Assembly: GCA_902489775.1 (NCBI GenBank)
Contig: CABUBH010000059.1
Location: forward strand, 1 to 9,748
Length of the DNA stretch: 9,748 nt
Direction: 5' to 3'
Origin: an uncultured Collinsella sp.
Lineage (GTDB): Bacteria > Actinomycetota > Coriobacteriia > Coriobacteriales > Coriobacteriaceae
The notes beneath the pieces were generated by a model. It was not told the origin of the DNA and ran no database searches. It was given only the letters and a program-made list of their open reading frames with translations. A program made the translations under genes and the position numbers. Shown one piece after another: positions 1 to 6,057 of the stretch (positions within the stretch are counted from its first letter, which is position 1; the number at the start of each line of letters is the position of its first letter).

Positions 1-825
1 GAAAAGCAAAACGAGAGTCCCAGCCGTACCGACGACGAAGCGGACTTGGTCGCCCGGCTCGAATCGGGAACAGCGAGCTCCGAGGGCTCCGGCGACGGCT
101 CTGAATCCGCCACGACCGACACTAACGGCAACGTTGCCGAGGACAGCTCCGCCACCCCCATCGACGAGGTGGAAAACCCCGACCTTAACCGCGCCCGCGG
201 TGTTTATCTCAGCAGCGTTCCCGACTACGCCGGCAACCCCTACGTTGCCCTTCGTGCCGACAGCACGCACCCGTTGGGCACGCCATCATTCACACTCGAC
301 GAATACGAGCGAGCTACCGAAGAGGGCTGCTTTAAGAAGTTCTCCAAGCTCGACAGCTTGGGCCGCACTCGCAAAGCGCTCGCCTGCGTGGGCCCCGAGT
401 CGCTCGGCCAAGGCAAGCGCGGGGATATCTCGCGTATCCACCCCGCCGGCTGGCACCAGCAGCGCTACGACTTTATTCCGGGTCAGAGTCTCTACAACCG
501 CTGCCACCTTATCGCTTGGTCGCTCTGCGGCGAAAACGCCAACCGCAAGAATCTGCTCACCGGCACACGCTATCTCAACGAGACGGGCATGTTGCCGTTT
601 GAGGAGCAAATCCTCGACTATATCCGCGACACGGGCAACCACGTGCTCTATCGCGTCACGCCCATGTACAACGAAGAGGAGCTCGTCTGCCGTGGCGTAC
701 GCCTCGAGACGCAATCGGTCGAGGACCACGGCAAGACGCTGTGCTTCCACGTATATTGCTACAACCTGCAGCCGCATGTGCAGATCGACTACTCCACCGG
801 CCGCAACCAAGCCTCGGGTGATTAA
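1..825 (+). CDS. DNA/RNA non-specific endonuclease (NUC family), 5'-truncated by window edge
   Basis: Only the 3' part is visible. The frame is open from base 1, and the first possible start inside the window (TTG at 46) has no Shine-Dalgarno sequence, so the true start is upstream. Family members cleave DNA and RNA with a His nucleophile-activating residue and a metal held by Asn, and are usually exported. Numbering from the TTG, residues 1-50 are a Ser/Glu/Asp/Thr-rich linker. The nuclease domain follows: residues 147-154 contain NRCH, with H154 the expected catalytic His, then RKNLLTGT (N169) and YLNETGML (N178) as likely metal-site Asn residues, and a C-terminal VQIDYSTG strand. NRCH in place of the textbook DRGH recurs in Gram-positive members as I know them, so I do not read it as a defect. 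Export could not be judged because the N-terminus is missing. The gene ends about 50 bp before a terminator and converges on the EF-G-like gene. Confidence 0.88.
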   Translation, partial: EKQNESPSRTDDEADLVARLESGTASSEGSGDGSESATTDTNGNVAEDSSATPIDEVENPDLNRARGVYLSSVPDYAGNPYVALRADSTHPLGTPSFTLDEYERATEEGCFKKFSKLDSLGRTRKALACVGPESLGQGKRGDISRIHPAGWHQQRYDFIPGQSLYNRCHLIAWSLCGENANRKNLLTGTRYLNETGMLPFEEQILDYIRDTGNHVLYRVTPMYNEEELVCRGVRLETQSVEDHGKTLCFHVYCYNLQPHVQIDYSTGRNQASGD

Positions 826-874
826 GCCCCTAACCGCGACAAGAATCGATTTGCAGTCCCCAAGGGATCAAATG

Positions 875-906
875 AGGCCGCCCCGGTTACCCTGGGCGGC
901 CTTTTC
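875..906 (+). terminator. Rho-independent terminator after the endonuclease gene
   Basis: A perfect 9-bp stem, AGGCCGCCC (875-883) with GGGCGGCCT (894-902), encloses a 10-nt loop and is followed by a short T run on the + strand (TTTTC). It lies between the convergent endonuclease and EF-G-like genes. The opposite strand lacks a clear U tract, so it probably serves mainly the + strand transcript. Confidence 0.82.
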
Positions 907-938
907 GTCAGCACCTATATTGCAGGCAACGCCACGCG

Positions 939-3014
939 CTACTTGGCGCGACCCTCCTCATAGCGCTCGACCAGCTTGGCCTGAACGTCATAGGGAACCT
1001 GCTCGTAGCCGGCGGGCTTCATGGTAAAGTCGCCCGTGCCGCGCGTGATGGAGCGCAGACGCGTCGAGTAATCCGTCAGCTCGGCCAGCGGCGCTTGAGC
1101 GATGACCACGGTGTCTCCGCGCTCATCGGTCTCCATGCCCGTCACGCGACCGCGCGAGGCCGAGATGTCGCCCATCACGGCGCCGGCGTAGCTCTCGGGG
1201 ATCGTCACCGTGATTTCCTCGATAGGCTCCAGCACCACTGGATCGGCATCGGCGCATGCCTTGCGCAGGCCGATGCGAGCCGCCGCGCGGAACGCCATCT
1301 CGTTGGAGTCGACGCTGTGATACGAACCGTCGTACACCGCGACGCGAATGCCCGTGATCGGGTAGCCGGCAATAATACCGTCCTTCATGGTCTCCTGGAC
1401 GCCCTTGTCCACGGCGGGAATCAGCGAGCGCGGGATGCGGCCGCCCACGACCTCGTCAACAAACTCATAGCCGTCGCTCGTACCGTCGGGCCCAATGAGC
1501 GGCTCCACGCGCAGCCAGCAGTCGCCGTACTGACCGGCGCCGCCGGTCTGCTTTTTGTGGCGACCCTGGGCGCTCGCCGTGCGGCGGATGGTCTCGCGAT
1601 ACGGAATGCGGATCGGCACGCTCTTGGCGGCGACCTTGGTGCGGTCCTCCAGACGGTTGAGTAGCACCGAAACCTGTGCCTCACCAACGGCGGAGATAAT
1701 GGTCTGGCCAGTCTCCTCGTCGCGGTCGATGCTCATGGTCGGGTCTGCCTTGCAGGCCTTCTCGATAAACGTGTAGAGCTTCTCTTCGTCGCCGCGATTC
1801 TCGGCCTCAATGGCGATGCGGTACTGCGAGTTGGGGAACTTAAACGCCGCCGCCTCGACCTTGCCGGTAATCGAGAGCGTATCGCCCGTCTCGGCAGCCA
1901 GCTTGGGCGCCACGATGATGTCGCCGGCATAGGCATGGCCAACCTCGGTCATATCGCGGCCGCACATCACATACAAGTGAGCCAAACGATCGCTCTTGCG
2001 GGTACGCGCGTTGACCAACTCAAGACCCGGCTCAAGCGTGCCCGTCAGCACCTTGATAAAGCTGATGCGGCCCTGTTGCGGATCGGCCAGCGTCTTAAAC
2101 ACAAACGCCACCGGACGGTCATCGTCACTCGAGATCTTAAGCGAATCACCGTCGATGAGCGGCATCTCGCCGTAGTCGGTCGGCGCCGGGAAGTACGTGG
2201 CGATGTCGTCCATCAGCGAGTTGACGCCCTGCTCCTTAATGCAATCGCCCGCAAAGACCGGCACAAAGATGCGCTCGGCGATCGCCTTAGACAGCAGGCC
2301 TTCAAGCTCCTCCTGCGTCAGCGTCTCCTCGCCTTCCAGGTATTTCATCATCAGCTCATCGTCAGCCTCGGCCACCAGCTCGCACAGATGGTCATGGGCT
2401 TCCTCGGCCTGGGCACGATACTCCTCGGGAATCTCCGACTCAACGGCTTCGGTGCCGTTGCAGTGGCGCGCCTTCATGCGCACCAGGTCGATAATGCCGT
2501 CAAAGTCCTCGCCCTCGCCCCAGGGAAGGGTCACGGCGCCCAGGCGCGTGCCAAAGCGCTCTTGCAGCAGGTCCATCGTGGTCGCAAAGCTGGCCTCGGA
2601 GCGCGACAGGCGGTTTACGAACACCGCGCGTGCCAGGCGCAGGTCCTCGGCGGCATACCAGAGCTTAACCGTCGTGGGCTGCGGGCCGGCCTCAGCATCG
2701 ACCACAAACAGAGCCGTCTCGCAGACGCTCATCGCGGCAAAGGCGTCGCCGATAAAATCGGGGTAGCACGGGGCATCGAGCACGTTGATGCGGGCGCCCT
2801 TCCAGTCGATCGGCGCGATGGTCGTCGAGATGGAAAACGCGCGCTTGACCTCTTCGGGGTCGTAGTCGAGCGTGGGCTTGGTGCCGTCGTGGCCGCCCAG
2901 ACGGGCGGTCTTGCCAGAAAGGTGGAGCATGGCTTCGGCGAGTGAAGTCTTGCCCACCCCGCCTTGGCCTACGAGCACCACGTTCCTTACGTTGCCGGTC
3001 TTGGGAGCACCCAT
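939..3014 (-). CDS. EF-G-like translation GTPase paralogue (FusA2-type), degenerate G motifs
   Basis: A 691-residue protein with the full EF-G domain order. I chose the ATG at 3014 because AAGGAGGT lies at 3019-3026 and the family alignment begins here (MGAPKTGNVRNVVLVG); the 37-residue upstream extension is unlike the family. The P-loop is GQGGVGKTS (16-24). The G3 box is DAPCY (80-84) where translocating EF-G has DTPGH, so the GTPase-activating His is Tyr. The G4 box NKxD is NRLS (134-137). Domain IV is well kept: a QTGGAGQYGDCW segment and the DGSYHSVDSNEMAF tip region, followed by a domain V like that of EF-G. The protein therefore resembles the actinobacterial EF-G-like class (Mycobacterium FusA2) and not the main elongation factor. 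Canonical fusA normally sits in the str operon with rpsL, rpsG and tuf, none of which is here. The role is unknown; ribosome binding without normal GTP turnover is an inference. It is monocistronic, between two terminators. Confidence 0.9.
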   Translation of the reverse strand: MGAPKTGNVRNVVLVGQGGVGKTSLAEAMLHLSGKTARLGGHDGTKPTLDYDPEEVKRAFSISTTIAPIDWKGARINVLDAPCYPDFIGDAFAAMSVCETALFVVDAEAGPQPTTVKLWYAAEDLRLARAVFVNRLSRSEASFATTMDLLQERFGTRLGAVTLPWGEGEDFDGIIDLVRMKARHCNGTEAVESEIPEEYRAQAEEAHDHLCELVAEADDELMMKYLEGEETLTQEELEGLLSKAIAERIFVPVFAGDCIKEQGVNSLMDDIATYFPAPTDYGEMPLIDGDSLKISSDDDRPVAFVFKTLADPQQGRISFIKVLTGTLEPGLELVNARTRKSDRLAHLYVMCGRDMTEVGHAYAGDIIVAPKLAAETGDTLSITGKVEAAAFKFPNSQYRIAIEAENRGDEEKLYTFIEKACKADPTMSIDRDEETGQTIISAVGEAQVSVLLNRLEDRTKVAAKSVPIRIPYRETIRRTASAQGRHKKQTGGAGQYGDCWLRVEPLIGPDGTSDGYEFVDEVVGGRIPRSLIPAVDKGVQETMKDGIIAGYPITGIRVAVYDGSYHSVDSNEMAFRAAARIGLRKACADADPVVLEPIEEITVTIPESYAGAVMGDISASRGRVTGMETDERGDTVVIAQAPLAELTDYSTRLRSITRGTGDFTMKPAGYEQVPYDVQAKLVERYEEGRAK

Positions 3015-3309
3015 GATGACCTCCTTGCAGGGTCGCGCGCGATGCGCGACGCCAACGGGGAGAGTTCGCGGTCGGTGCCGTCCCGGGAGCAGCATGGTCG
3101 GCAGCCGAGCCAACTCACCCTCCAAATGTCCTATGCCACCACCCTACCCTTGCAGCCGCCTGTCCATGCATACCTTTCGGCACGCGTATGGATACGGGCG
3201 GCGAGAGGACAAGCAGATCGTTTAGCTTTTGAGAAATCGCTCCGGGCCAATAAAAAACCGCCGCAGACCAAACGGCCTGCGGCGGTTTCGCCTCAATGAA
3301 TAGCCGAGC
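3015..3309 (-). promoter_or_regulatory. Leader/intergenic region upstream of the EF-G-like gene
   Basis: This 295-bp stretch carries no convincing gene. Reading the minus strand toward the EF-G-like start, it holds the transporter operon terminator (3251-3288), then about 200 bp without a clear -35/-10 pair, then a GC-rich hairpin, GTCGCGC (3032-3038) with GCGCGAC (3044-3050) and a 5-nt loop. The hairpin ends 5 nt before the strong Shine-Dalgarno AAGGAGGT (3019-3026). The promoter must lie in here, but I could not place it with confidence. Confidence 0.4.
3251..3288 (-). terminator. Rho-independent terminator of the amino-acid ABC transporter operon
   Basis: A perfect 12-bp stem, AAACCGCCGCAG (3255-3266) with CTGCGGCGGTTT (3277-3288), has a 10-nt loop. 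Read on the minus strand it is followed by six Ts (complement of 3252-3257). It begins 22 bp past the stop of the ATPase gene and insulates the operon from the EF-G-like gene. Confidence 0.93.
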
Positions 3310-4074
3310 CTATCCCTCGATACGGCTCAAGAACTCGCGTGTACGCTGCTCGCGCGGATGGTCGATCACCTGCTCGGCAGGGCCTTCCTCGACAATGCGA
3401 CCGCCATCCATAAAGACCACGCGGTCGGCAACGTCGCGGGCAAACTGCATCGCGTGCGTCACGATCACCATAGTCATATTCTGCGCGGCCAGGTCCTTGA
3501 TGACACGCAGTACCTCGGCCGTCAGCTCGGGGTCGAGCGCCGAGGTCGGCTCGTCAAAGAACAAGATCTCCGGGTCGAGCGCCAGTGCGCGGGCGATACT
3601 CACACGCTGTTGCTGACCGCCCGAAAGCTCACATGGCACCTTGTTCTCGTTTCCCGTCAGCCCCATTTGTGCAATCAGCTCGTGAGCGCGGGCTTCCGCC
3701 TGCTCGCGCGGACGCTTAAGCACGCGAATCGGCGCATCGATGATGTTTCTCATCACGGTATAGTGCGGGAACAGATTGTAGTTCTGGAACACCAGACCAA
3801 AACGCGAACGCGCCTGTTTAGGTACATCGCCCTTTGCGTACACCGCGCCCGAACCCGCATCCGTCGCAACCGCAAGGTCGCCAAACGAGAGCGAGCCACC
3901 GTCGAGCGTCTCGAGCAGCGTGGCACAGCGCAGCAGCGTGGACTTACCGCCGCCCGAGGGTCCGATAATCGCCACGACCTCGCCACGCTTTACCTCGAGT
4001 GAGATATCCTTGAGCACCTCATTGCCGCCAAACGCCTTGCGCGCGCTTTCGATTTTCATCACTGAGTTAGTCAT
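3310..4074 (-). CDS. Polar amino-acid ABC transporter, ATP-binding protein (GlnQ/HisP type)
   Basis: The cytoplasmic ATPase that powers uptake through the adjacent permease; 254 residues, usual for the family. Seen: Walker A GPSGGGKS (38-45), Q-loop VFQNYNLFPH (Q97), signature LSGGQQQR (150-157), Walker B ILFFDE (170-175, catalytic E175), D-loop SALD and switch H207 in VTHAMQFA. All residues needed for ATP hydrolysis are present. A segment at about 68-88, between the first strands and the Q-loop, is somewhat longer than in GlnQ. I chose the ATG at 4074, which overlaps the permease stop by 8 nt and suggests translational coupling; an ATG at 4059 (MKIES) is possible, but neither has a good Shine-Dalgarno sequence. 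Third gene of the operon. The substrate amino acid cannot be read from this subunit. Confidence 0.95.
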   Translation of the reverse strand: MTNSVMKIESARKAFGGNEVLKDISLEVKRGEVVAIIGPSGGGKSTLLRCATLLETLDGGSLSFGDLAVATDAGSGAVYAKGDVPKQARSRFGLVFQNYNLFPHYTVMRNIIDAPIRVLKRPREQAEARAHELIAQMGLTGNENKVPCELSGGQQQRVSIARALALDPEILFFDEPTSALDPELTAEVLRVIKDLAAQNMTMVIVTHAMQFARDVADRVVFMDGGRIVEEGPAEQVIDHPREQRTREFLSRIEG

Positions 4075-4720
4075 GATAATAGTCCAGCTTCTTTTCGGCA
4101 GCACCCAGCAGCATCTCGACCACAAAGTTAAAGACCCAGTAGATCAACGCCGCAATCGCAAACGGCACCATGCTCACCTGCGAGGCGACCAGCGCCTTGG
4201 CGGTCGAGAACATCTCACCCACGCCAATGGCAAACGCCAGCGACGTGTCCTTGACCAGCGTGATGATCTCGTTGCCCATCGCCGGCAGAATACGCTTGGC
4301 GACCTGCGGCATCACGATATACAGAAACGTCTGCAGACGCGAGTAGCCCAGCACCTCGGCGGCCTCATATTGACCGCGCGGAATCGACTGCAGGCCCGAG
4401 CGATAGATCTCGGCAAAGTAGCCGGCGTAGTTGATGATGAATGCCACGACGCACGCCGTCCATTTGGAATCGGGCGTGAGCGAGATGCCAAACACGTAGT
4501 ACGGGGCAAAGTAGATCGCAAACATCTGCAGCATAAGCGGCGTGCCGCGCATCACCGAAATATAGATGCGCGCAATCCAACGCAGCGGCGCAATTTTGCT
4601 CATGCGCATGAACGCCACGGGGATTCCCAGCGGAATCGACCCCAGCAGCGTCAGCACAAACAACTGCAAACTGACCAAGAATCCCTGGCCAAGCATCTGC
4701 ATCATGACCTGAATAGACAA
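4067..4720 (-). CDS. Polar amino-acid ABC transporter, permease (HisM/GlnP type)
   Basis: A membrane subunit of 217 residues, typical of the His/Glu/Gln/Arg/opine permease family. Hydrophobic spans are visible at about 13-38, 52-79, 87-106, 158-176 and 185-206. The RGTPLMLQ motif (58-65) and the EAA loop QYEAAEVLGYSRLQTFLYIVMPQ segment (about 117-139), which docks onto the ATPase, are intact. The start is TTG at 4720, preceded by a weak purine stretch (AAAGAGAG, ending about 6 nt upstream); ATG codons at 4705 and 4702 are alternatives. A rare start and weak ribosome binding site imply lower translation than the binding protein, and a long hairpin repeat lies just upstream (4761-4867). Second gene of the operon; it overlaps the ATPase gene by 8 nt. 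One permease gene implies a homodimer. Confidence 0.95.
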   Translation of the reverse strand: MSIQVMMQMLGQGFLVSLQLFVLTLLGSIPLGIPVAFMRMSKIAPLRWIARIYISVMRGTPLMLQMFAIYFAPYYVFGISLTPDSKWTACVVAFIINYAGYFAEIYRSGLQSIPRGQYEAAEVLGYSRLQTFLYIVMPQVAKRILPAMGNEIITLVKDTSLAFAIGVGEMFSTAKALVASQVSMVPFAIAALIYWVFNFVVEMLLGAAEKKLDYYHD

Positions 4721-4760
4721 CCTAAGCTCTCTTTCACGACAACAGAACAGCGGGCGTTAA

Positions 4761-4867
4761 TTGAAATAGGCACAGTGCCCAAGATTGCGAGCGACAAGCC
4801 CGACGAAGCGTACTTTGGTACGCGAGGAGGGTTGGAGCCGCAAGGTTGGGTGCTGTGGCTATTTCAA
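4761..4867 (-). repeat. ERIC/REP-like long imperfect palindrome between binding-protein and permease genes
   Basis: The outer arms 4761-4782 and 4846-4867 are 22 bp and complementary at 19 positions; two of the three mismatches become G-U pairs in RNA. Pairing resumes at TTGCG (4785-4789) with CGCAA (4839-4843), and the tip is a perfect GCGTAC-tttg-GTACGC hairpin (4808-4823). The whole 107 nt can therefore fold into one long rod. No U tract follows on the minus strand, so it is not a standard terminator. The 4846-4867 arm includes the binding-protein stop codon. The architecture resembles ERIC-type intergenic repeats; multicopy status cannot be tested here. Confidence 0.75.
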
Positions 4868-5719
4868 AACCCAGTTGTCGAAGGATAGGCCATAGCTTGC
4901 GTATTTATCGCACAGGTCCTTAACCGTGCCGTCCTCGTAGAGCGCCTTGAGCGACTCGGTTACAGCATCGGCCGACTTGGTGTCGCCCTTCTTAAAGCCG
5001 ACGGCGTAGTGCTCGCTGGACAGCGGCTCATCAAGCTGCGTGTAAGCATCGGGCTTGGCGGCAAGCTGATACTGGGCAATCGAGAGGTCGCAAGCAACGG
5101 CATCGACCGCACCGCTCTCGAGCTGCATAAAGGCCGTGTTGTACTCGCCGATGGTATCGAGCGTGGCAAACGTCGCTGCCAGATCCTTCTGGTCACCCTC
5201 GAGCACGTCTTGCGCAGCGGAATCAGTCTGGGTAATCACCGTCTTGCCGGCAAGATCGTCCCAGCTCTTGATACCCGCGTCCTTCTTGACCACGAGCACC
5301 TGCTCGTTGAGCATGTACGGCTCGGAGAACGTGTAGTCGTCCTCACGGCCCTCCATGGTAAAGCCGTTCCAGATGCAGTTGATGGCGCCTGAGTTAAGCA
5401 GCGTATCCTTGGCGTCCCAGTCGATGGCCTCGTATTTGACCTCCCAGCCCTGCTTATTGGCAACAGCCTTGGCCAGATCGAGATCAAAGCCGGTGTACTC
5501 GCCATCGTCGCCCACAAAGCCATACGGAGGATAGGACTTGTCAAAGCCCACGACGAGCTTCTTGGACTCCGCAGCGCCCTTCACATCCTTGGCCGCGGCA
5601 GAGCCAGCAGCAGAGCCCTTGCCGGCACCACCGCCGCAGCCGACAAGACCAAGGCCAAGCACCGTGGCAAGCGAACCGGCTAGACCAACAAACTGACGAC
5701 GAGACATATCGGTATTCAT
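4859..5719 (-). CDS. Amino-acid ABC transporter substrate-binding lipoprotein (family 3)
   Basis: The extracellular receptor of the transporter, 286 residues. The ATG at 5719 was chosen for the purine tract GAGGGGG (5726-5732), 6 nt upstream. The N-terminus is a signal peptide with a twin-arginine-like motif SRRQF (6-10), a hydrophobic stretch and lipobox LVGC (25-28), so lipid attachment at C28 is expected, followed by a Gly/Ala/Ser/Lys linker to about 53. The mature domain has the family signatures: FDKSYPPYGF (59-68), GEYTGFDLDLAKAVA (73-87), R125 in MEGRE (expected to bind the ligand carboxylate), an FSEPY hinge segment (131-135) and D211 in VACDLS (expected to bind the amino group). These mark an L-amino-acid ligand; which one is not decided by sequence. 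First gene of the operon. The last two codons and stop (TTG AAA TAG) lie inside the downstream palindromic repeat. Confidence 0.95.
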   Translation of the reverse strand: MNTDMSRRQFVGLAGSLATVLGLGLVGCGGGAGKGSAAGSAAAKDVKGAAESKKLVVGFDKSYPPYGFVGDDGEYTGFDLDLAKAVANKQGWEVKYEAIDWDAKDTLLNSGAINCIWNGFTMEGREDDYTFSEPYMLNEQVLVVKKDAGIKSWDDLAGKTVITQTDSAAQDVLEGDQKDLAATFATLDTIGEYNTAFMQLESGAVDAVACDLSIAQYQLAAKPDAYTQLDEPLSSEHYAVGFKKGDTKSADAVTESLKALYEDGTVKDLCDKYASYGLSFDNWVLK

Positions 5720-5737
5720 GGTATTCCCCCTCGATAG

Positions 5738-5790
5738 CACTTTAGTTAGGTAAAGTGAGTCATGTAACGTTCAGAATCATACACTTTACC
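5738..5790. promoter_or_regulatory. Candidate operator: three CACTTTA motifs in inverted arrangement
   Basis: CACTTTA occurs at 5738-5744, its inverse TAAAGTG at 5751-5757, and CACTTTACC at 5782-5790. The last two form a perfect 9-bp inverted repeat (GGTAAAGTG at 5749-5757), with half-site centres 33 bp apart. One copy fills half of the -35/-10 spacer and the other two lie downstream of the expected transcription start. The arrangement suggests repressor binding. I do not recognise the motif as an ArgR, CodY or TyrR box. Confidence 0.55.
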
Positions 5791-5804
5791 TTGATAGAGT
5801 ACAA
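5776..5804 (-). promoter_or_regulatory. Sigma-70-type promoter of the amino-acid transporter operon
   Basis: On the minus strand, TTGTAC (complement of 5799-5804) and TATGAT (complement of 5776-5781) are separated by exactly 17 bp. Transcription would start near 5769, giving a leader of about 50 nt before the ATG at 5719. The spacer contains GGTAAAGTG, part of the candidate operator. Confidence 0.65.
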
Positions 5805-5812
5805 GGGAGAGG

Positions 5813-5949
5813 TTGCCCGCCGGGCACCGGGGCAGGGGTTAAGTTTGCTGCTCTACAGTCCTGCTCACGACGGAGGCCACATTAAGTGGCCTCCTGTTCG
5901 TGCGGAACTCGCGACAAACTTAACCCCTGCCCCGGTGCCCGGCGGGCAA
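5813..5949. repeat. 137-bp palindromic element with perfect 35-bp inverted termini (MITE-like)
   Basis: The segment 5813-5847 is the exact reverse complement of 5915-5949. The interior carries a second hairpin: GGAGGCCAC (5872-5880) with GTGGCCTCC (5886-5894) around ATTAA, extended by CACGA (5866-5870) with TCGTG (5898-5902). No coding sequence or obvious target-site duplication was seen. It fills most of the region between the divergent transporter and methyltransferase promoters. It could be a non-autonomous mobile repeat or a large intergenic structured element; copy number elsewhere is unknown. Confidence 0.8.
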
Positions 5950-5985
5950 ACGTCGTTGGACTTATCGCTGACAGGAAATGACCGC

Positions 5986-6019
5986 TTGCATATCACCCGC
6001 TGGCTTGGCACGGTACAAT
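5986..6019 (+). promoter_or_regulatory. Possible weak promoter of the rRNA methyltransferase gene
   Basis: TACAAT at 6014-6019 is a good -10 match, about 38 bp before the ATG. The nearest -35-like hexamer, TTGCAT (5986-5991), is 22 bp away, which is too far for a standard promoter. The -10 is therefore the only persuasive part. Confidence 0.3.
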
Positions 6020-6057
6020 GCTTGCAGCTTTTAATTCATGAATTAGTGGAGTTATTG

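Noticed and set aside
496..507. NRCH instead of DRGH as a possible inactivated nuclease site
   Set aside because: This form is, to my knowledge, usual in the Gram-positive branch of the family, and the His and downstream Asn residues are kept.
134..1027. Plus-strand open frame of 297 codons in another frame of the endonuclease
   Set aside because: It is a shadow frame rich in Ala/Arg/Pro/Ser/Thr that runs past the terminator into the convergent gene.
1935..2945. Long + strand open frame of 336 codons opposite the EF-G-like gene
   Set aside because: It lies wholly antisense to a clearly conserved GTPase. The translation is Arg/His/Leu-rich with no recognisable domain, as expected of a mirror frame in GC-rich DNA.
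3015..3125. 37-residue N-terminal extension of the EF-G-like protein
   Set aside because: The internal ATG at 3014 has a consensus ribosome binding site and fits the family start; the extension has no family similarity and includes the leader hairpin.
3920..4888. Long + strand open frame of 322 codons across the ATPase, permease and hairpin repeat
   Set aside because: It is antisense to two conserved transporter genes, His/Arg-rich, without family motifs, and it runs through the palindrome.
5755..6057. 101-residue upstream extension of the rRNA methyltransferase frame
   Set aside because: It is the translation of the operator and palindromic element. The ATG at 6058 has its own GGAG.
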